From Scytonema hofmannii PCC 7110 (GTDB lineage Bacteria > Cyanobacteriota > Cyanobacteriia > Cyanobacteriales > Nostocaceae), in assembly GCF_000346485.2 (NCBI RefSeq), contig NZ_KQ976354.1:3739845-3779348 (forward strand): a stretch of 39,504 nucleotides of DNA. The letters are read 5' to 3'. Positions 11,001-17,300 of this stretch are shown piece by piece; the stretch's first letter is position 1, and every line of letters begins with the position of its first letter. Under the pieces are notes generated by a model. The model was not told the origin of the DNA, made no database searches, and saw only the letters and a list, made by a program, of their open reading frames with translations. Position numbers and translations under genes: made by a program.

Positions 11001-14000
11001 GTAAATCGTTATTTGACAGTATTGTCGTATTTGAGAATTATCCGGTAGACGCTGGTACTCTACAAGACAATGGCGGTTTAACGCTCTCTAATTTTCGGGG
11101 AATTGAACACACGAATTATCCCCTAACGGTTGTTGCAGGGCTTGGCGAGCAATTGTGGCTGAAGGTGAGCTATGATACCAATCGATTTGACCGAGAGACG
11201 ATTAACCGAATGCTGGGTCATTTTGTCACCCTGCTAGAAGCGATTGTTGCCAATCCACAACAACCGATTGAGCAATTGCCGTTGTTGACAGCATCTGAGC
11301 AACAGCAGTTATTACTGGAGTGGAATGATACACAAGTAGACTATCCCGTTGATAAGTGTATCCATCAGTTGTTTGAGGAGCAAGTGGCGCGGAACCCGAA
11401 TGCCGTGGCAGTTGTGTTTGAAGACCAACAACTCACTTATGGTGAGTTGAACTCTCATGCCAATCAGTTGGCACATTACTTGCGTTCAGCGAAGCTGTCG
11501 CGTAGCGATTCGCTTGGTGTGGGAGCTAACGTACTTGTAGGCATTTGTGTGGAGCGTTCCTTGTCCATGGTGGTGGGACTGTTGGCGATTCTCAAAGCGG
11601 GCGGTGCTTATGTGCCACTTGACCCAGAATATCCCACTGAACGCCTGAATTTCGTGTTAGAAGATGCCCAAGTTTCCGTGCTGTTGACCCAACAACATCT
11701 GGTGGCTAAATTCGCATCGCTTCCGGCACGAGTTGTGTGTTTAGATACTCAGTGGCACGTGGTGTCTCAGTTCTCTCGGGAGAATCCGGCTACGGTTGTA
11801 AGCGCAACTGATTTGGCTTATGCCATCTACACCAGTGGTTCCACAGGAACACCTAAAGGAGTGCCCATCGCCTACGAAGGATTGTTAAATTTAGTGTTCT
11901 GGCATCAGCGAACTTTTGAAATTGCTTCGTCCGATAGAGCCACCCAACTGGCTGGAACAGGATTTGATGCGGCGGTGTGGGAAATCTGGCCTTACCTAAG
12001 TGCAGGTGCAAGCCTCTACTTAGTCAAATCCGAACTCGTCACCGAGCCTGAGAATCTGCAACAGTGGTTGACCGACAACCAGATTACCATCGCTTTTGTG
12101 CCCACACCAGTGGCTATTGAGTTATTGTCTTTAGAATGGACAACCCAAGGTTTAGCATTGCGTTACCTGCTCACAGGCGGGGATAAGCTGCATCAGTATC
12201 CATCCCCCTCAGTACCGTTCTCAGTTGTGAATAATTATGGGCCAACCGAGAATACGGTGGTTACCACTTCTGGGCTGGTCGTTGCACGCGAACAGTCACA
12301 GATCTCACCTCCTATTGGGCGACCAATTGCCAACACACAAGTCTACATATTAGATAAGCATCTGCAACCAGTACCAATTGGTGTACCGGGAGAACTGCAT
12401 ATTAGTGGCGCTTCTTTGGCAAAGGGCTACCTCAACCGCCCGGAATTAACAGCAGAAAAATTTATTCCCAACCCCTTTAGAAAAAGCAGGGGAGCAGGGG
12501 ATCTGGGGAGCAGGGTCCTCAAGGAAGACCAATCCTGTTCTGAACGCCTTTACAAAACAGGTGACTTAGCCCGCTTCTTAAGCGATGGCAACATAGAATA
12601 CATCGGACGCATCGACAATCAAGTGAAAATTCGGGGTTTCCGCATCGAATTGGGCGAAATCGAGGCAGTACTGAGTCAACACGAACACGTGCAAGCCAAT
12701 TGTGTCACTGTAAGCGAAGATAGGAATGGGGATAAATGCCTGGTGGCCTACACCGTACCGCAAAAACAGGCAACACCTACAATTAGCCAACTGCGGCAAT
12801 TCTTGAAAGCTAAGCTACCAGAGTACATGGTGCCAAATGCTTTTGTGTTCCTCGAAGCCCTACCCCTGACCCCCAATGGGAAAGTAGCTCGTCGTGCTTT
12901 ACCCACACCAGATAAACACAGCAAACTCCAACCGAAGTATGTCGCGCCACGCACTCCCGTTGAAGAAATGCTGGCACAACTTTGGGCACAAGTACTGAAA
13001 ATAGAGCTTATCGGTATCTATGATAACTTCTTTGAACTGGGAGGACACTCACTACTGGCAACGCAACTTATCTCTCGCATCCGCAGCGTTTTCAAAGTAG
13101 AACTCCCCTTACGAAGCTTGTTTGTCACACCAACAGTATCCGAATTAGCGCTATCAATTCAACAGAAAAAGCAAGAAAAGGTAGAACTCACTAACACGCC
13201 CATCTTACCAAGGTCAGAGAGCGCAGAACTCCCACTTTCATTTGCACAACAGAGGTTGTGGTTTTTAGATCGGTTGGAGCCTCTGAGTTCTTCATACAAT
13301 ATGTCTGTAGCTTTTCTCCTAGTAGGAAATCTCCGTATTCCTGCTTTAGAAAAAAGCTTCATTGAAATTATTCATCGCCACGAAGCATTACGTACCAATT
13401 TCATCACAGTCGATGGACAAGCAACTCAGCTGATTCACACAGATTTAAATTGGACAGTCTCAGTGGTTGACTTGCAGCATTTATCTCCTAGCGAACAAGA
13501 AATAGCGTCACGGCAATTAGCCCAACAACAAGCGCTCGAACCTTTTGACTTGTCAAATGCCACCTTACTGAGAGCAAAATTAGTCGTGCTGTCTCAAACA
13601 GAACACGTGTTATTGGTGTGCATGCACCACATTGTCTGTGATGGCTGGTCAATGGGTGTGTTTGTTGAGGAACTGGCAGCGTTGTACAACGCTTACGTTC
13701 AAGATCAACCCTTACCGTTAGCACCACTGCCGATTCAGTACGCAGATTTTGCTATTTGGCAACGACAATGGTTACAAGGAGATGTACTACAAAGCCAATT
13801 GAATTACTGGCTTCAACAACTGGAGAATGCACCAACATTCTTGCCATTACCCACAGACCGACCCAGAGGCGCGGTGCAAACCTTTGCGGGAGCATATCAA
13901 AAGTTTGCACTTTCGCTGGAACTGACTCAAAAACTGACACGCCTGAGTCAGGAGCAAGGATGTACTCTCTTTATGACCTTGTTAGCGGCATTTGATACAT

Positions 14001-17000
14001 TACTCTACCGCTACACGGGTGTGGCGGACATTTTAGTGGGGTCGCCTATTGCCAATCGCCATCGCAGTGAAATCGAAGGATTGATTGGCTTTTTTGTCAA
14101 CACATTAGTTTTGCGTGCCGATCTCTCAGGCAATCCCGGCTTTAATGAATTACTGAGTCGCATTCGGTCGATGGCGTTGTCGGCGTATGCATATCAAGAT
14201 TTACCGTTTGAAATGCTTGTGGAAGCATTGCAGCCAGAAAGAGACTTGAGCCATACACCATTGTTCCAAGTGATGTTCGTCCTTCAGAATGCACCCACAT
14301 CAGTTGTCGAGTTAACTGGGTTAACGGTGAATTCATTGCCCGTAGAAATTGCTACAACCAAGTTCGATCTGACTTTATCGATGGAGAATACGCCCACAGG
14401 ACTTGTGGGGGGGTGGGAGTACAACACTGATTTGTTTGACAGCAGCACTATTGAGCGGATGATAGGGCATTTTGTGACACTGCTAGAAGCAATTGTGGCA
14501 AATCCTACTGAGCGGATTGACCAACTGCCACTGCTGACGCCAACGGAGCAACAGCAGTTATTAGTTGAGTGGAATGATACACGGGTAGACTACCCCATTG
14601 ATAAGTGTATTCATCAGTTATTTGAGGAGCAAGTAGCACGCACCCCAGATGCTGTGGCAATCGTGTTTGAAGACCAACAACTGACTTACGATGAGTTGAA
14701 TTCTCGTGCCAACCAATTGGCGCATTACTTGCAATCGCTCGGAGTGAAACCGGATGTGCTTGTAGGCATTTGCGTGGAACGTTCTCTGTCCATGGTGGTA
14801 GGAATGTTGGGCATTCTTAAAGCAGGTGGTGCTTATGTACCACTCGATCCCGCTTATCCCCAAGAGCGTTTGGGCTTTATGCTCTATGATGCTGGAGTTT
14901 CAGTGCTGGTGACCCAACAGCATCTTGTTGAACAATTACCCGAGCATAATGCACAAGTTGTTTGCTTAGATACTCACTGGCAGCTAATTTCTCTGTTGAA
15001 TCAGAAAAATTCCATCTCTGGTGTGCAAGTTAGTAACCTGGCTTATGTGATTTACACGAGCGGTTCAACCGGTCAGCCCAAAGGTGTGCAAATTTCACAC
15101 AACTCTGTGGGCAATTTCTTATATGCTATGCAGCAGCGACCGGGAATTACAAAACAAGACATACTCCTTGGGATCACTACTATTGCTTTTGATATTGCCG
15201 CTTTAGAAATTTTCTTGCCGATAACTGTAGGTGCTCGTTTGGTTATAGCCCGTCGTGAGGTAACCTTTGATGGAAGACAGTTATTAGACCTGCTAGTTAA
15301 GTCTCAAGCAACGCTCGTGCAAGCCACTCCAGCTACGTGGAGATTACTTTTAAAAGCCAACTACCAATCCAGCCATCTAAAAATACTTTGCGGGGGTGAA
15401 GCTTTACCTTGGGAGTTAGCCCATCAATTGTGTACTAGGAGCGCTTCCTTATGGAATCTTTATGGACCTACAGAGACTACTATTTGGTCATCAGTGTATC
15501 AAGTCGAATCCAAGGAGAACTTGATTTCTATCGGTCGTGCGATCGCTAATACCCAGTTTTATGTATTAGACCAAAACTTACAACCAGTACCTGTGGGTAT
15601 ACCAGGAGAACTGCACATTGGGGGCGCTGGGTTGGCACGAGGTTACCTCAACCGCCCCGACTTAACACAACAGAAATTCATTCCCAACCCCTTTAGAAGA
15701 AGCAGGGGAGCAGGGAAGCAGGGGAGCAGGGGAGTCAAGGAAGACCAATCCTGTTCTGAACGCCTTTACAAAACAGGGGATTTAGTACGTTATCGACCAG
15801 ATGGCAACATAGAATACCTAGGACGCATGGACAATCAGGTGAAAATCCGGGGCTTCCGCATCGAATTGGGTGAAATCGAGGCGCTACTGAGTCAACACCA
15901 CCACGTGCAAGCCAATTGTGTCATTGTCCGCGAAGATACCCCAGGCGATCTTCGCCTCGTCGCTTACATCGTACCCCACACCGACCACGCCCCCACTCCT
16001 CACTCTCTACGTAGCTTCCTCAAACAAAAGCTACCAGATTACATGGTTCCGAATGCGATCGTTATCCTCGAGTCCCTACCTCTGACCAACAACGGCAAAG
16101 TTGACCGTCGCGCTCTCAAAGCCCCCGTTCATTCCAGTGGTTCCGACACATTCGTTTCTCCCCGCAACACTGTAGAACTCCAACTCGTCCAAATCTGGTC
16201 TCAAATTCTTCAGGTTGACAATGTAGGGGTTAAAGATAACTTTTTTGACCTTGGGGGTCATTCCCTCTTGGCTGTCCACTTAATGACTCAGATGAAACAG
16301 CAGTTTGGTAAAGACATCCCCTTAGCCATGCTCTTCCAACATCCCACAATTGAAGACTTGGCAGTTGTCGTACAAAAAGATACCGATACTTCCCCTTGGT
16401 CTCCCTTAGTCGCCATTCAGCCAACTGGCTCCAATCCACCTTTGTTCTGTGTTCCTGGCGCGGGGGGCTTTCCGTTCTATTTGTATAATTTAGCTCGTTG
16501 TCTTGGGCCTGACCAACCGTTCTACAGTTTCCAAGCCCAAAGTCGGGATGGCGAATTAGCGAAGATTGGCACAGTCGAAGAGATCGCCTGTGACTACATT
16601 CAAGCAATGCAAGCTGTACAGCCCCAAGGTCCTTATTTTTTGGGCGGACACTCTTTCGGCGGTAAAGTTGTGTTGGAAATGGCAAAGCAGTTACTGCTTC
16701 AGGGACAGGTGGTGACTTTAGTTGCCATTTTTGATACTACAGCACCCATCGTCTACGGAGAACCACAAGAATCTGATGATGCTACGTGGCTGATTAACAT
16801 TGCCAAAAGTTTACAAATGGCGTTCGCAAAAAATTTGGAGATGGATGCTGAGCCTTTGCGTTCTCTAGCTACTCCCGAACAACTGAAATATGTCCTGGAG
16901 TACCTTCATCTGCTTGAGGTTGTGCCTCCCAATGCCGATACTACATATTTGAAGCATTTGTTGCAAGCTTACAAGGCTAACAATACCACTGTGTATTTAC

Positions 17001-17254
17001 CACAACAGGTTAATCCCGTTCCAATTACTCTATTTCGTGCCAGCGAGTCTAGTATAGAGGAGCAAACTGCGTTAGAGTCTAAGTTTTCACAGGATTTATC
17101 CTGGGGGTGGAGCGAGTTTTCTAACGAACCAGTGGATATCCATTTTGTCCCTGGTAACCATATCAGTATGATGACTCAACCCCACGTTCAGGTTTTAGCT
17201 GAACGATTGAACGCTTGCATCAAGAAGCGTAAAACACCGAACGCCGTAGATTAG
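2078..17254 (+). CDS. Four-module terminating NRPS (C-A-T, C-A-T-E, C-A-T, C-A-T-TE)
   Basis: A 5058-residue nonribosomal peptide synthetase that adds four residues to a peptide handed over by the upstream protein and releases it. Approximate residues: C1 12-455 (H150-H151..D155-G156), A1 468-988, T1 995-1065 (S1038), C2 1089-1541, A2 1558-2055, T2 2065-2135, E 2148-2618, C3 2628-3075, A3 3091-3612, T3 3621-3691, C4 3708-4158, A4 4175-4685, T4 4692-4765, TE 4775-5052 (GHSFG with S4859; likely catalytic H5028). C1 and C3 are of the DCL-like sequence type (MYPLSPMQEGMLFESLY and its IYPLSPMQAG variant) and each follows an E domain; C2 and C4 are LCL-like (LSFAQQRLWFLDRLEP). The start overlaps the previous stop by 4 nt. 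The specificity codes read by eye (Ile/Val, Ile/Val, Leu, Gly) with E in module 2 match the last four residues of laxaphycin A-type peptides. No N-terminal docking domain is visible. Confidence 0.97.
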   Translation: MKLELSKNNRQNIEDMYPLSPMQEGMLFESLYTPNSGVYFEQIICKFTGNLNVKAFERAWQMVVARHSVFRTAFIWESLNKPIQVVYRQVQVTVNTIDWRKLTKVEQQAQLETFLSSEQQQGLQLSQAPLMRLHLLHLDELTYQFVWCFHHILLDGWSLPLVFQDLFEYYQAIADGVNVALQPTRSYRNYIAWLQQQDLNSAKEFWRQKLQGFSAPTPLTVDKPLSNREHSRYGDRQIHLTPSTTSQAVDFVKQHQLTMNNLVQATWGLLLSRYSQETDVVFGATVSGRPPGLLGVESMVGLFINTVPVRLQISPETSLLDLLKDLQAQQVESTQFSYCSLVEIQGLSDVPRGTSLFESIVVFENYPVDTDALQDSSGLTVENFPGIEHTNYPLTIIAVLDEQLLLKVSYDTTRFELETIERMLGHFVTLLEAIVANPQQRISQLPLLTASEQHQLLVEWNETSVDYPHDKCIHQLFEEQVARTPDAVAVVYENQRLTYGELNCRANQLAHYLQSLGVGANVLVGICVERASVGGASLTLLMVVGLLGILKAGGAYVPLDPEYPSERLAAMAEDAQISVLLTTEKLATRIPYRGRVICYERDFAELTLQSQENLTPEVRADGLAYVIYTSGSTGKPKGVSVTHQGVNRLVMNTNYIHIEPLDVIAQASNYAFDAATFEIWGALLHGARLIGVSKEVALSPSYFAALIREQGISVLFLTTALFNQIAQVAPSAFNSLRYLLFGGEAVDPKWVQEVLKHGRPQRLLHVYGPTENTTFTSWYLVQDVPKDATTIPIGRPIANTLLYILDKSLQPVPIGVPGELHIGGEGLARGYLNRPELTQEKFIPNPFRKSRGVGAQGCRVLKEDQSCSERLYKTGDLARYLPDGNIEYLGRIDNQVKIRGFRIELGEIEAVLSQHEHVQVCCAIARVDTPGDKRLVAYIVPHPQQIPTVSVLRSFLTKKLPEYMVPSAIVILESLPLTPNGKVDRRALKAPEPSRELSDKFVAPRTPIEEMLALHWAQVLKVELVGRNDNFFEMGGHSLLATQLVSRIRKIFQVELPLRSIFARPTLAELAQEIQQLQQQDVELADSPILPRAENAELPLSFAQQRLWFLDRLEPLSASYNIPAALRLQGTLCVAALEKSLVEIIHRHEALRTNFITVDGKATQLIHTNPNWKVSVVDLKHLPSSEQEIAAKQLARLHAIEPFDLTTEALIRATLVVLSQTEHVLLVCMHHVVSDGWSIGVFVAEFTTLYNAYCEGKPSPLLPLPIQYADFAIWQRQWLQGDVLQSQLNYWLQQLTDAPTFLPLPTDRPRGAVQTFNGAYLEFALSVELTQKLTLLSQEQGCTLFMTLLAAFNTLLYRYTGQADILVGSPIANRHRSEIESLIGFFVNTLVFRTDLSGNPSFNELLLRIRSMALSAYAHQDLPFEMLVEALQPERDLSHTPLFQVMFVLQNAPTSVVELTGLTVSSLPIETTTAKFDLTLSMENTPTGLVGAWEYNTDLFDRLTIERIAKHFMTLLEAIVTNPGERISQLPLLTESEQQQLLVEWNDTLQDYPQDKCIHQLFEEQVVRTPNAVAVVYENQQLTYNELNCRANQLAHYLRSSGVRAGVLVGICMERSVSMVVGLLGILKAGGVYVPLDPEYPTQRLVAIVESAQVSVLLTADTFATALPQQQARVICYNTASPELACQSEENPTPQASADALAYVIYTSGSTGQPKGVSVTHQGVTRLVMNTNYIHIEASDAIAQASNYAFDAATFEIWGALLHGARLFGVSKELALSPINFAASIREQGITVLFLTTALFNQIAQAVPNAFNPLRYLLFGGEAVEPKWVQQVLKNGAPQRLLHVYGPTENTTFSSWYWVQDVPKDATTIPIGRPIANTQIYILDEYLQPVPVGVPGELHIGGAGLATGYLNRSELTAEKFITNPFNNPKSQIPNPKLYKTGDLARYLSDGNIEYLGRIDNQVKIRGFRIELGEIEAVLSQNEHVRSSCVIARVDTPGDKRLVAYIVPQKQVIPTSSELRQFLKAKLPEYMVPSAFVILEFLPLTNNGKVDRRALPVPESRTGIENTFVAPRTPIEEKLASIWAQVLRVEPVGIHDNFFELGGDSILSIQIIAKAKLAGIELSLKQLFANQTIAELATVALTTKALFIEQELVTGVSPLTPIQQWFFEQQLPQMHHFNQSFLLTVPTDIKIEFLEVVWKELLKHHDALRLQFTQTESNWLAIHAENCDRNVVSCFDFSTLSDSEQQKAMESTANSLQASLNLSENLVQVALFRLGVDKGARLLIIIHHLVVDGVSWRILLEDLVTGYRQLCEGKAIQLPAKTTSFKDWAQHLREYAQSHRLTSELDYWLSVSNSASPPLPVDHADGMNTVASASTISVSLNVAQTRSLLQDVPKAYKTQINDVLLTALLLVVSRWTHSKSVLLNLEGHGREDIIEGVDLSRTVGWFTTIFPVVLKLSDPENLGQVLKSVKEQLRAIPNKGIGYGLLRYLNQEIVQSAQLATVSKAQISFNYLGQFTQVLNTESLISPATESSGQFQSLQGQRSTSLDINAIIADQQLQIHWTYSRNLHEHATIEHLASEFVCELQNLIAHCLEPDNVGYTPTDFPLIQLNQSELDLVLAKLAFKTESGRVNQQNLEDIYPLSPMQAGMLFESLYAPDTGVYFEQITCTFAGNLNVRAFEQAWQMLVARHSIFRTAFEWESLSTPVQVVYRQLDVNVNTLDWRGLTKTEQQAQLETFLLDEQKQGFQLHQAPLMRLHLLQLDESIYQFVWCHHHILLDGWSLPLVFQDLFAFYQAICDGGSVSLPQTVNYRNYIAWLEQQDLDAAKEFWRQKLLGFSAPTPLRVDKPLSNTQQHSGYSEQQIQLTVSATEKAVSFVKQHQLTLNNLVQVSWGLLLSRYSGETDVVFGATVSGRPPALLGVESMVGIFINTVPVRLQIFPQTDLLDLLKDLQTQHVDSGQFSYCSLVEIQGLSDIPRGKSLFDSIVVFENYPVDAGTLQDNGGLTLSNFRGIEHTNYPLTVVAGLGEQLWLKVSYDTNRFDRETINRMLGHFVTLLEAIVANPQQPIEQLPLLTASEQQQLLLEWNDTQVDYPVDKCIHQLFEEQVARNPNAVAVVFEDQQLTYGELNSHANQLAHYLRSAKLSRSDSLGVGANVLVGICVERSLSMVVGLLAILKAGGAYVPLDPEYPTERLNFVLEDAQVSVLLTQQHLVAKFASLPARVVCLDTQWHVVSQFSRENPATVVSATDLAYAIYTSGSTGTPKGVPIAYEGLLNLVFWHQRTFEIASSDRATQLAGTGFDAAVWEIWPYLSAGASLYLVKSELVTEPENLQQWLTDNQITIAFVPTPVAIELLSLEWTTQGLALRYLLTGGDKLHQYPSPSVPFSVVNNYGPTENTVVTTSGLVVAREQSQISPPIGRPIANTQVYILDKHLQPVPIGVPGELHISGASLAKGYLNRPELTAEKFIPNPFRKSRGAGDLGSRVLKEDQSCSERLYKTGDLARFLSDGNIEYIGRIDNQVKIRGFRIELGEIEAVLSQHEHVQANCVTVSEDRNGDKCLVAYTVPQKQATPTISQLRQFLKAKLPEYMVPNAFVFLEALPLTPNGKVARRALPTPDKHSKLQPKYVAPRTPVEEMLAQLWAQVLKIELIGIYDNFFELGGHSLLATQLISRIRSVFKVELPLRSLFVTPTVSELALSIQQKKQEKVELTNTPILPRSESAELPLSFAQQRLWFLDRLEPLSSSYNMSVAFLLVGNLRIPALEKSFIEIIHRHEALRTNFITVDGQATQLIHTDLNWTVSVVDLQHLSPSEQEIASRQLAQQQALEPFDLSNATLLRAKLVVLSQTEHVLLVCMHHIVCDGWSMGVFVEELAALYNAYVQDQPLPLAPLPIQYADFAIWQRQWLQGDVLQSQLNYWLQQLENAPTFLPLPTDRPRGAVQTFAGAYQKFALSLELTQKLTRLSQEQGCTLFMTLLAAFDTLLYRYTGVADILVGSPIANRHRSEIEGLIGFFVNTLVLRADLSGNPGFNELLSRIRSMALSAYAYQDLPFEMLVEALQPERDLSHTPLFQVMFVLQNAPTSVVELTGLTVNSLPVEIATTKFDLTLSMENTPTGLVGGWEYNTDLFDSSTIERMIGHFVTLLEAIVANPTERIDQLPLLTPTEQQQLLVEWNDTRVDYPIDKCIHQLFEEQVARTPDAVAIVFEDQQLTYDELNSRANQLAHYLQSLGVKPDVLVGICVERSLSMVVGMLGILKAGGAYVPLDPAYPQERLGFMLYDAGVSVLVTQQHLVEQLPEHNAQVVCLDTHWQLISLLNQKNSISGVQVSNLAYVIYTSGSTGQPKGVQISHNSVGNFLYAMQQRPGITKQDILLGITTIAFDIAALEIFLPITVGARLVIARREVTFDGRQLLDLLVKSQATLVQATPATWRLLLKANYQSSHLKILCGGEALPWELAHQLCTRSASLWNLYGPTETTIWSSVYQVESKENLISIGRAIANTQFYVLDQNLQPVPVGIPGELHIGGAGLARGYLNRPDLTQQKFIPNPFRRSRGAGKQGSRGVKEDQSCSERLYKTGDLVRYRPDGNIEYLGRMDNQVKIRGFRIELGEIEALLSQHHHVQANCVIVREDTPGDLRLVAYIVPHTDHAPTPHSLRSFLKQKLPDYMVPNAIVILESLPLTNNGKVDRRALKAPVHSSGSDTFVSPRNTVELQLVQIWSQILQVDNVGVKDNFFDLGGHSLLAVHLMTQMKQQFGKDIPLAMLFQHPTIEDLAVVVQKDTDTSPWSPLVAIQPTGSNPPLFCVPGAGGFPFYLYNLARCLGPDQPFYSFQAQSRDGELAKIGTVEEIACDYIQAMQAVQPQGPYFLGGHSFGGKVVLEMAKQLLLQGQVVTLVAIFDTTAPIVYGEPQESDDATWLINIAKSLQMAFAKNLEMDAEPLRSLATPEQLKYVLEYLHLLEVVPPNADTTYLKHLLQAYKANNTTVYLPQQVNPVPITLFRASESSIEEQTALESKFSQDLSWGWSEFSNEPVDIHFVPGNHISMMTQPHVQVLAERLNACIKKRKTPNAVD
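3663..3690 (+). repeat. Palindromic repeat inserted in frame in an A domain
   Basis: An imperfect palindrome with central CCTCCGTAGGAGG and outer AGCG/CGCT arms. Compared with equivalent positions in other modules (CVERSLSMVVG), this copy is 8 residues longer (CVERASVGGASLTLLMVVG), so 24 nt were gained in frame just before core A2. The sequence type resembles small dispersed palindromes of Nostocales intergenic regions. Confidence 0.7.
4616..4689 (+). repeat. G-rich A6-A7 loop insert, copy 1
   Basis: Encodes a basic Gly/Arg-rich segment (FRKSRGVGAQ... to KEDQSCSERL) between cores A6 and A7. The first part has four runs of three or more G with short spacers (4629-4655), matching the canonical G-quadruplex pattern on the coding strand. 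The 3' part is nearly identical in all six copies. Confidence 0.8.
5341..9930 (+). other. NRPS module C-A-T-E, predicted D-Ile (or D-Val)
   Basis: Second module, with its own epimerase (HHLVVDG near 8930; EGHGRE near 9350-9375). The by-eye A-domain code is D-A-F-F-L-G-V-T-F-K, identical to module 1, and the two specificity regions are near-identical at protein level, suggesting recent duplication or homogenisation. An epimerised Ile would be D-allo-Ile, as found next to L-Ile in laxaphycin A. The carrier motif is LGGDS, usual ahead of an E domain. Confidence 0.75.
7859..7887 (+). repeat. AT-rich heptamer repeat in an A6-A7 loop
   Basis: Tandem 7-mers of the form AAATCCC, about four copies, in frame as NPKSQIPNPK directly before LYKTGDL in the second A domain. 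The site is the same loop that carries G-rich inserts elsewhere, but the repeat family is different. These are STRR-like heptamers known from Nostoc-type genomes. Confidence 0.75.
11488..11514 (+). repeat. Palindromic repeat inserted in frame in an A domain
   Basis: An imperfect palindrome with AGCGAA/TTCGCT ends and a central TCGCG. Other modules read HYLRSLGVG here; this one reads HYLRS-AKLSRSDS-LGVG, an 8-residue, 24-nt in-frame gain after core A1. It has the same length as the insertion at 3663-3690 but different sequence. Confidence 0.7.
12476..12549 (+). repeat. G-rich A6-A7 loop insert, copy 2
   Basis: Same length and reading frame as copy 1 (FRKSRGAGDLGSRVLKEDQ). Four G-runs with 4-nt spacers lie at about 12489-12515, a G-quadruplex pattern. 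Confidence 0.8.
13200..17251 (+). other. NRPS module C-A-T-TE, predicted Gly, chain release
   Basis: Final module. The by-eye A-domain code is D-I-L-Q-L-G-L-I-W-K, which I recall as a Gly code in cyanobacterial synthetases. A type I thioesterase follows the carrier (FCVPGAGG near 16450, GHSFG at about 16646-16660, late PGNH near 17150-17161). It would release or cyclise the chain. In a laxaphycin-type product the ring closes between the terminal carboxyl and the beta-amino group of the fatty acid. Confidence 0.85.
15692..15765 (+). repeat. G-rich A6-A7 loop insert, copy 3
   Basis: Same loop and length, encoding FRRSRGAGKQGSRGVKEDQ. Four G-runs are present on the coding strand (about 15704-15732). 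The 3' half is almost identical to the other copies. Confidence 0.8.
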
Positions 17255-17287
17255 CTTTGGCACAAGCACCTCGTCCATACAAACAGC

Positions 17288-17292
17288 AGGAG
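17288..17292 (+). promoter_or_regulatory. Ribosome binding site of the AT-ACP-AMT gene
   Basis: AGGAG lies 8 nt before the ATG at 17301 and supports that start. This matters because the protein lacks the KS that usually precedes an AT; the start therefore looks genuine and not a truncated model. The gap after the previous stop is 46 nt. Confidence 0.7.
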
Positions 17293-17300
17293 TCTTTCAA

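Larger units (their letters stand above)
9960..13150 (+). other. NRPS module C-A-T, predicted Leu
   Basis: Third module. The C domain is of the DCL type, fitting the preceding epimerase. The by-eye code is D-A-W-F-L-G-N-V-V-K, a classical Leu code. The A10 motif reads NGKVARRAL, with Ala where other modules have Asp; the essential Lys is kept. This A domain has a second palindromic 24-nt insertion (11488-11514) and a G-rich insert (12476-12549). Confidence 0.85.

Noticed and set aside
16230-16685. 151-aa open frame on the - strand
   Set aside because: Antisense shadow of the last carrier and thioesterase domains; no ribosome binding site or recognisable motif.
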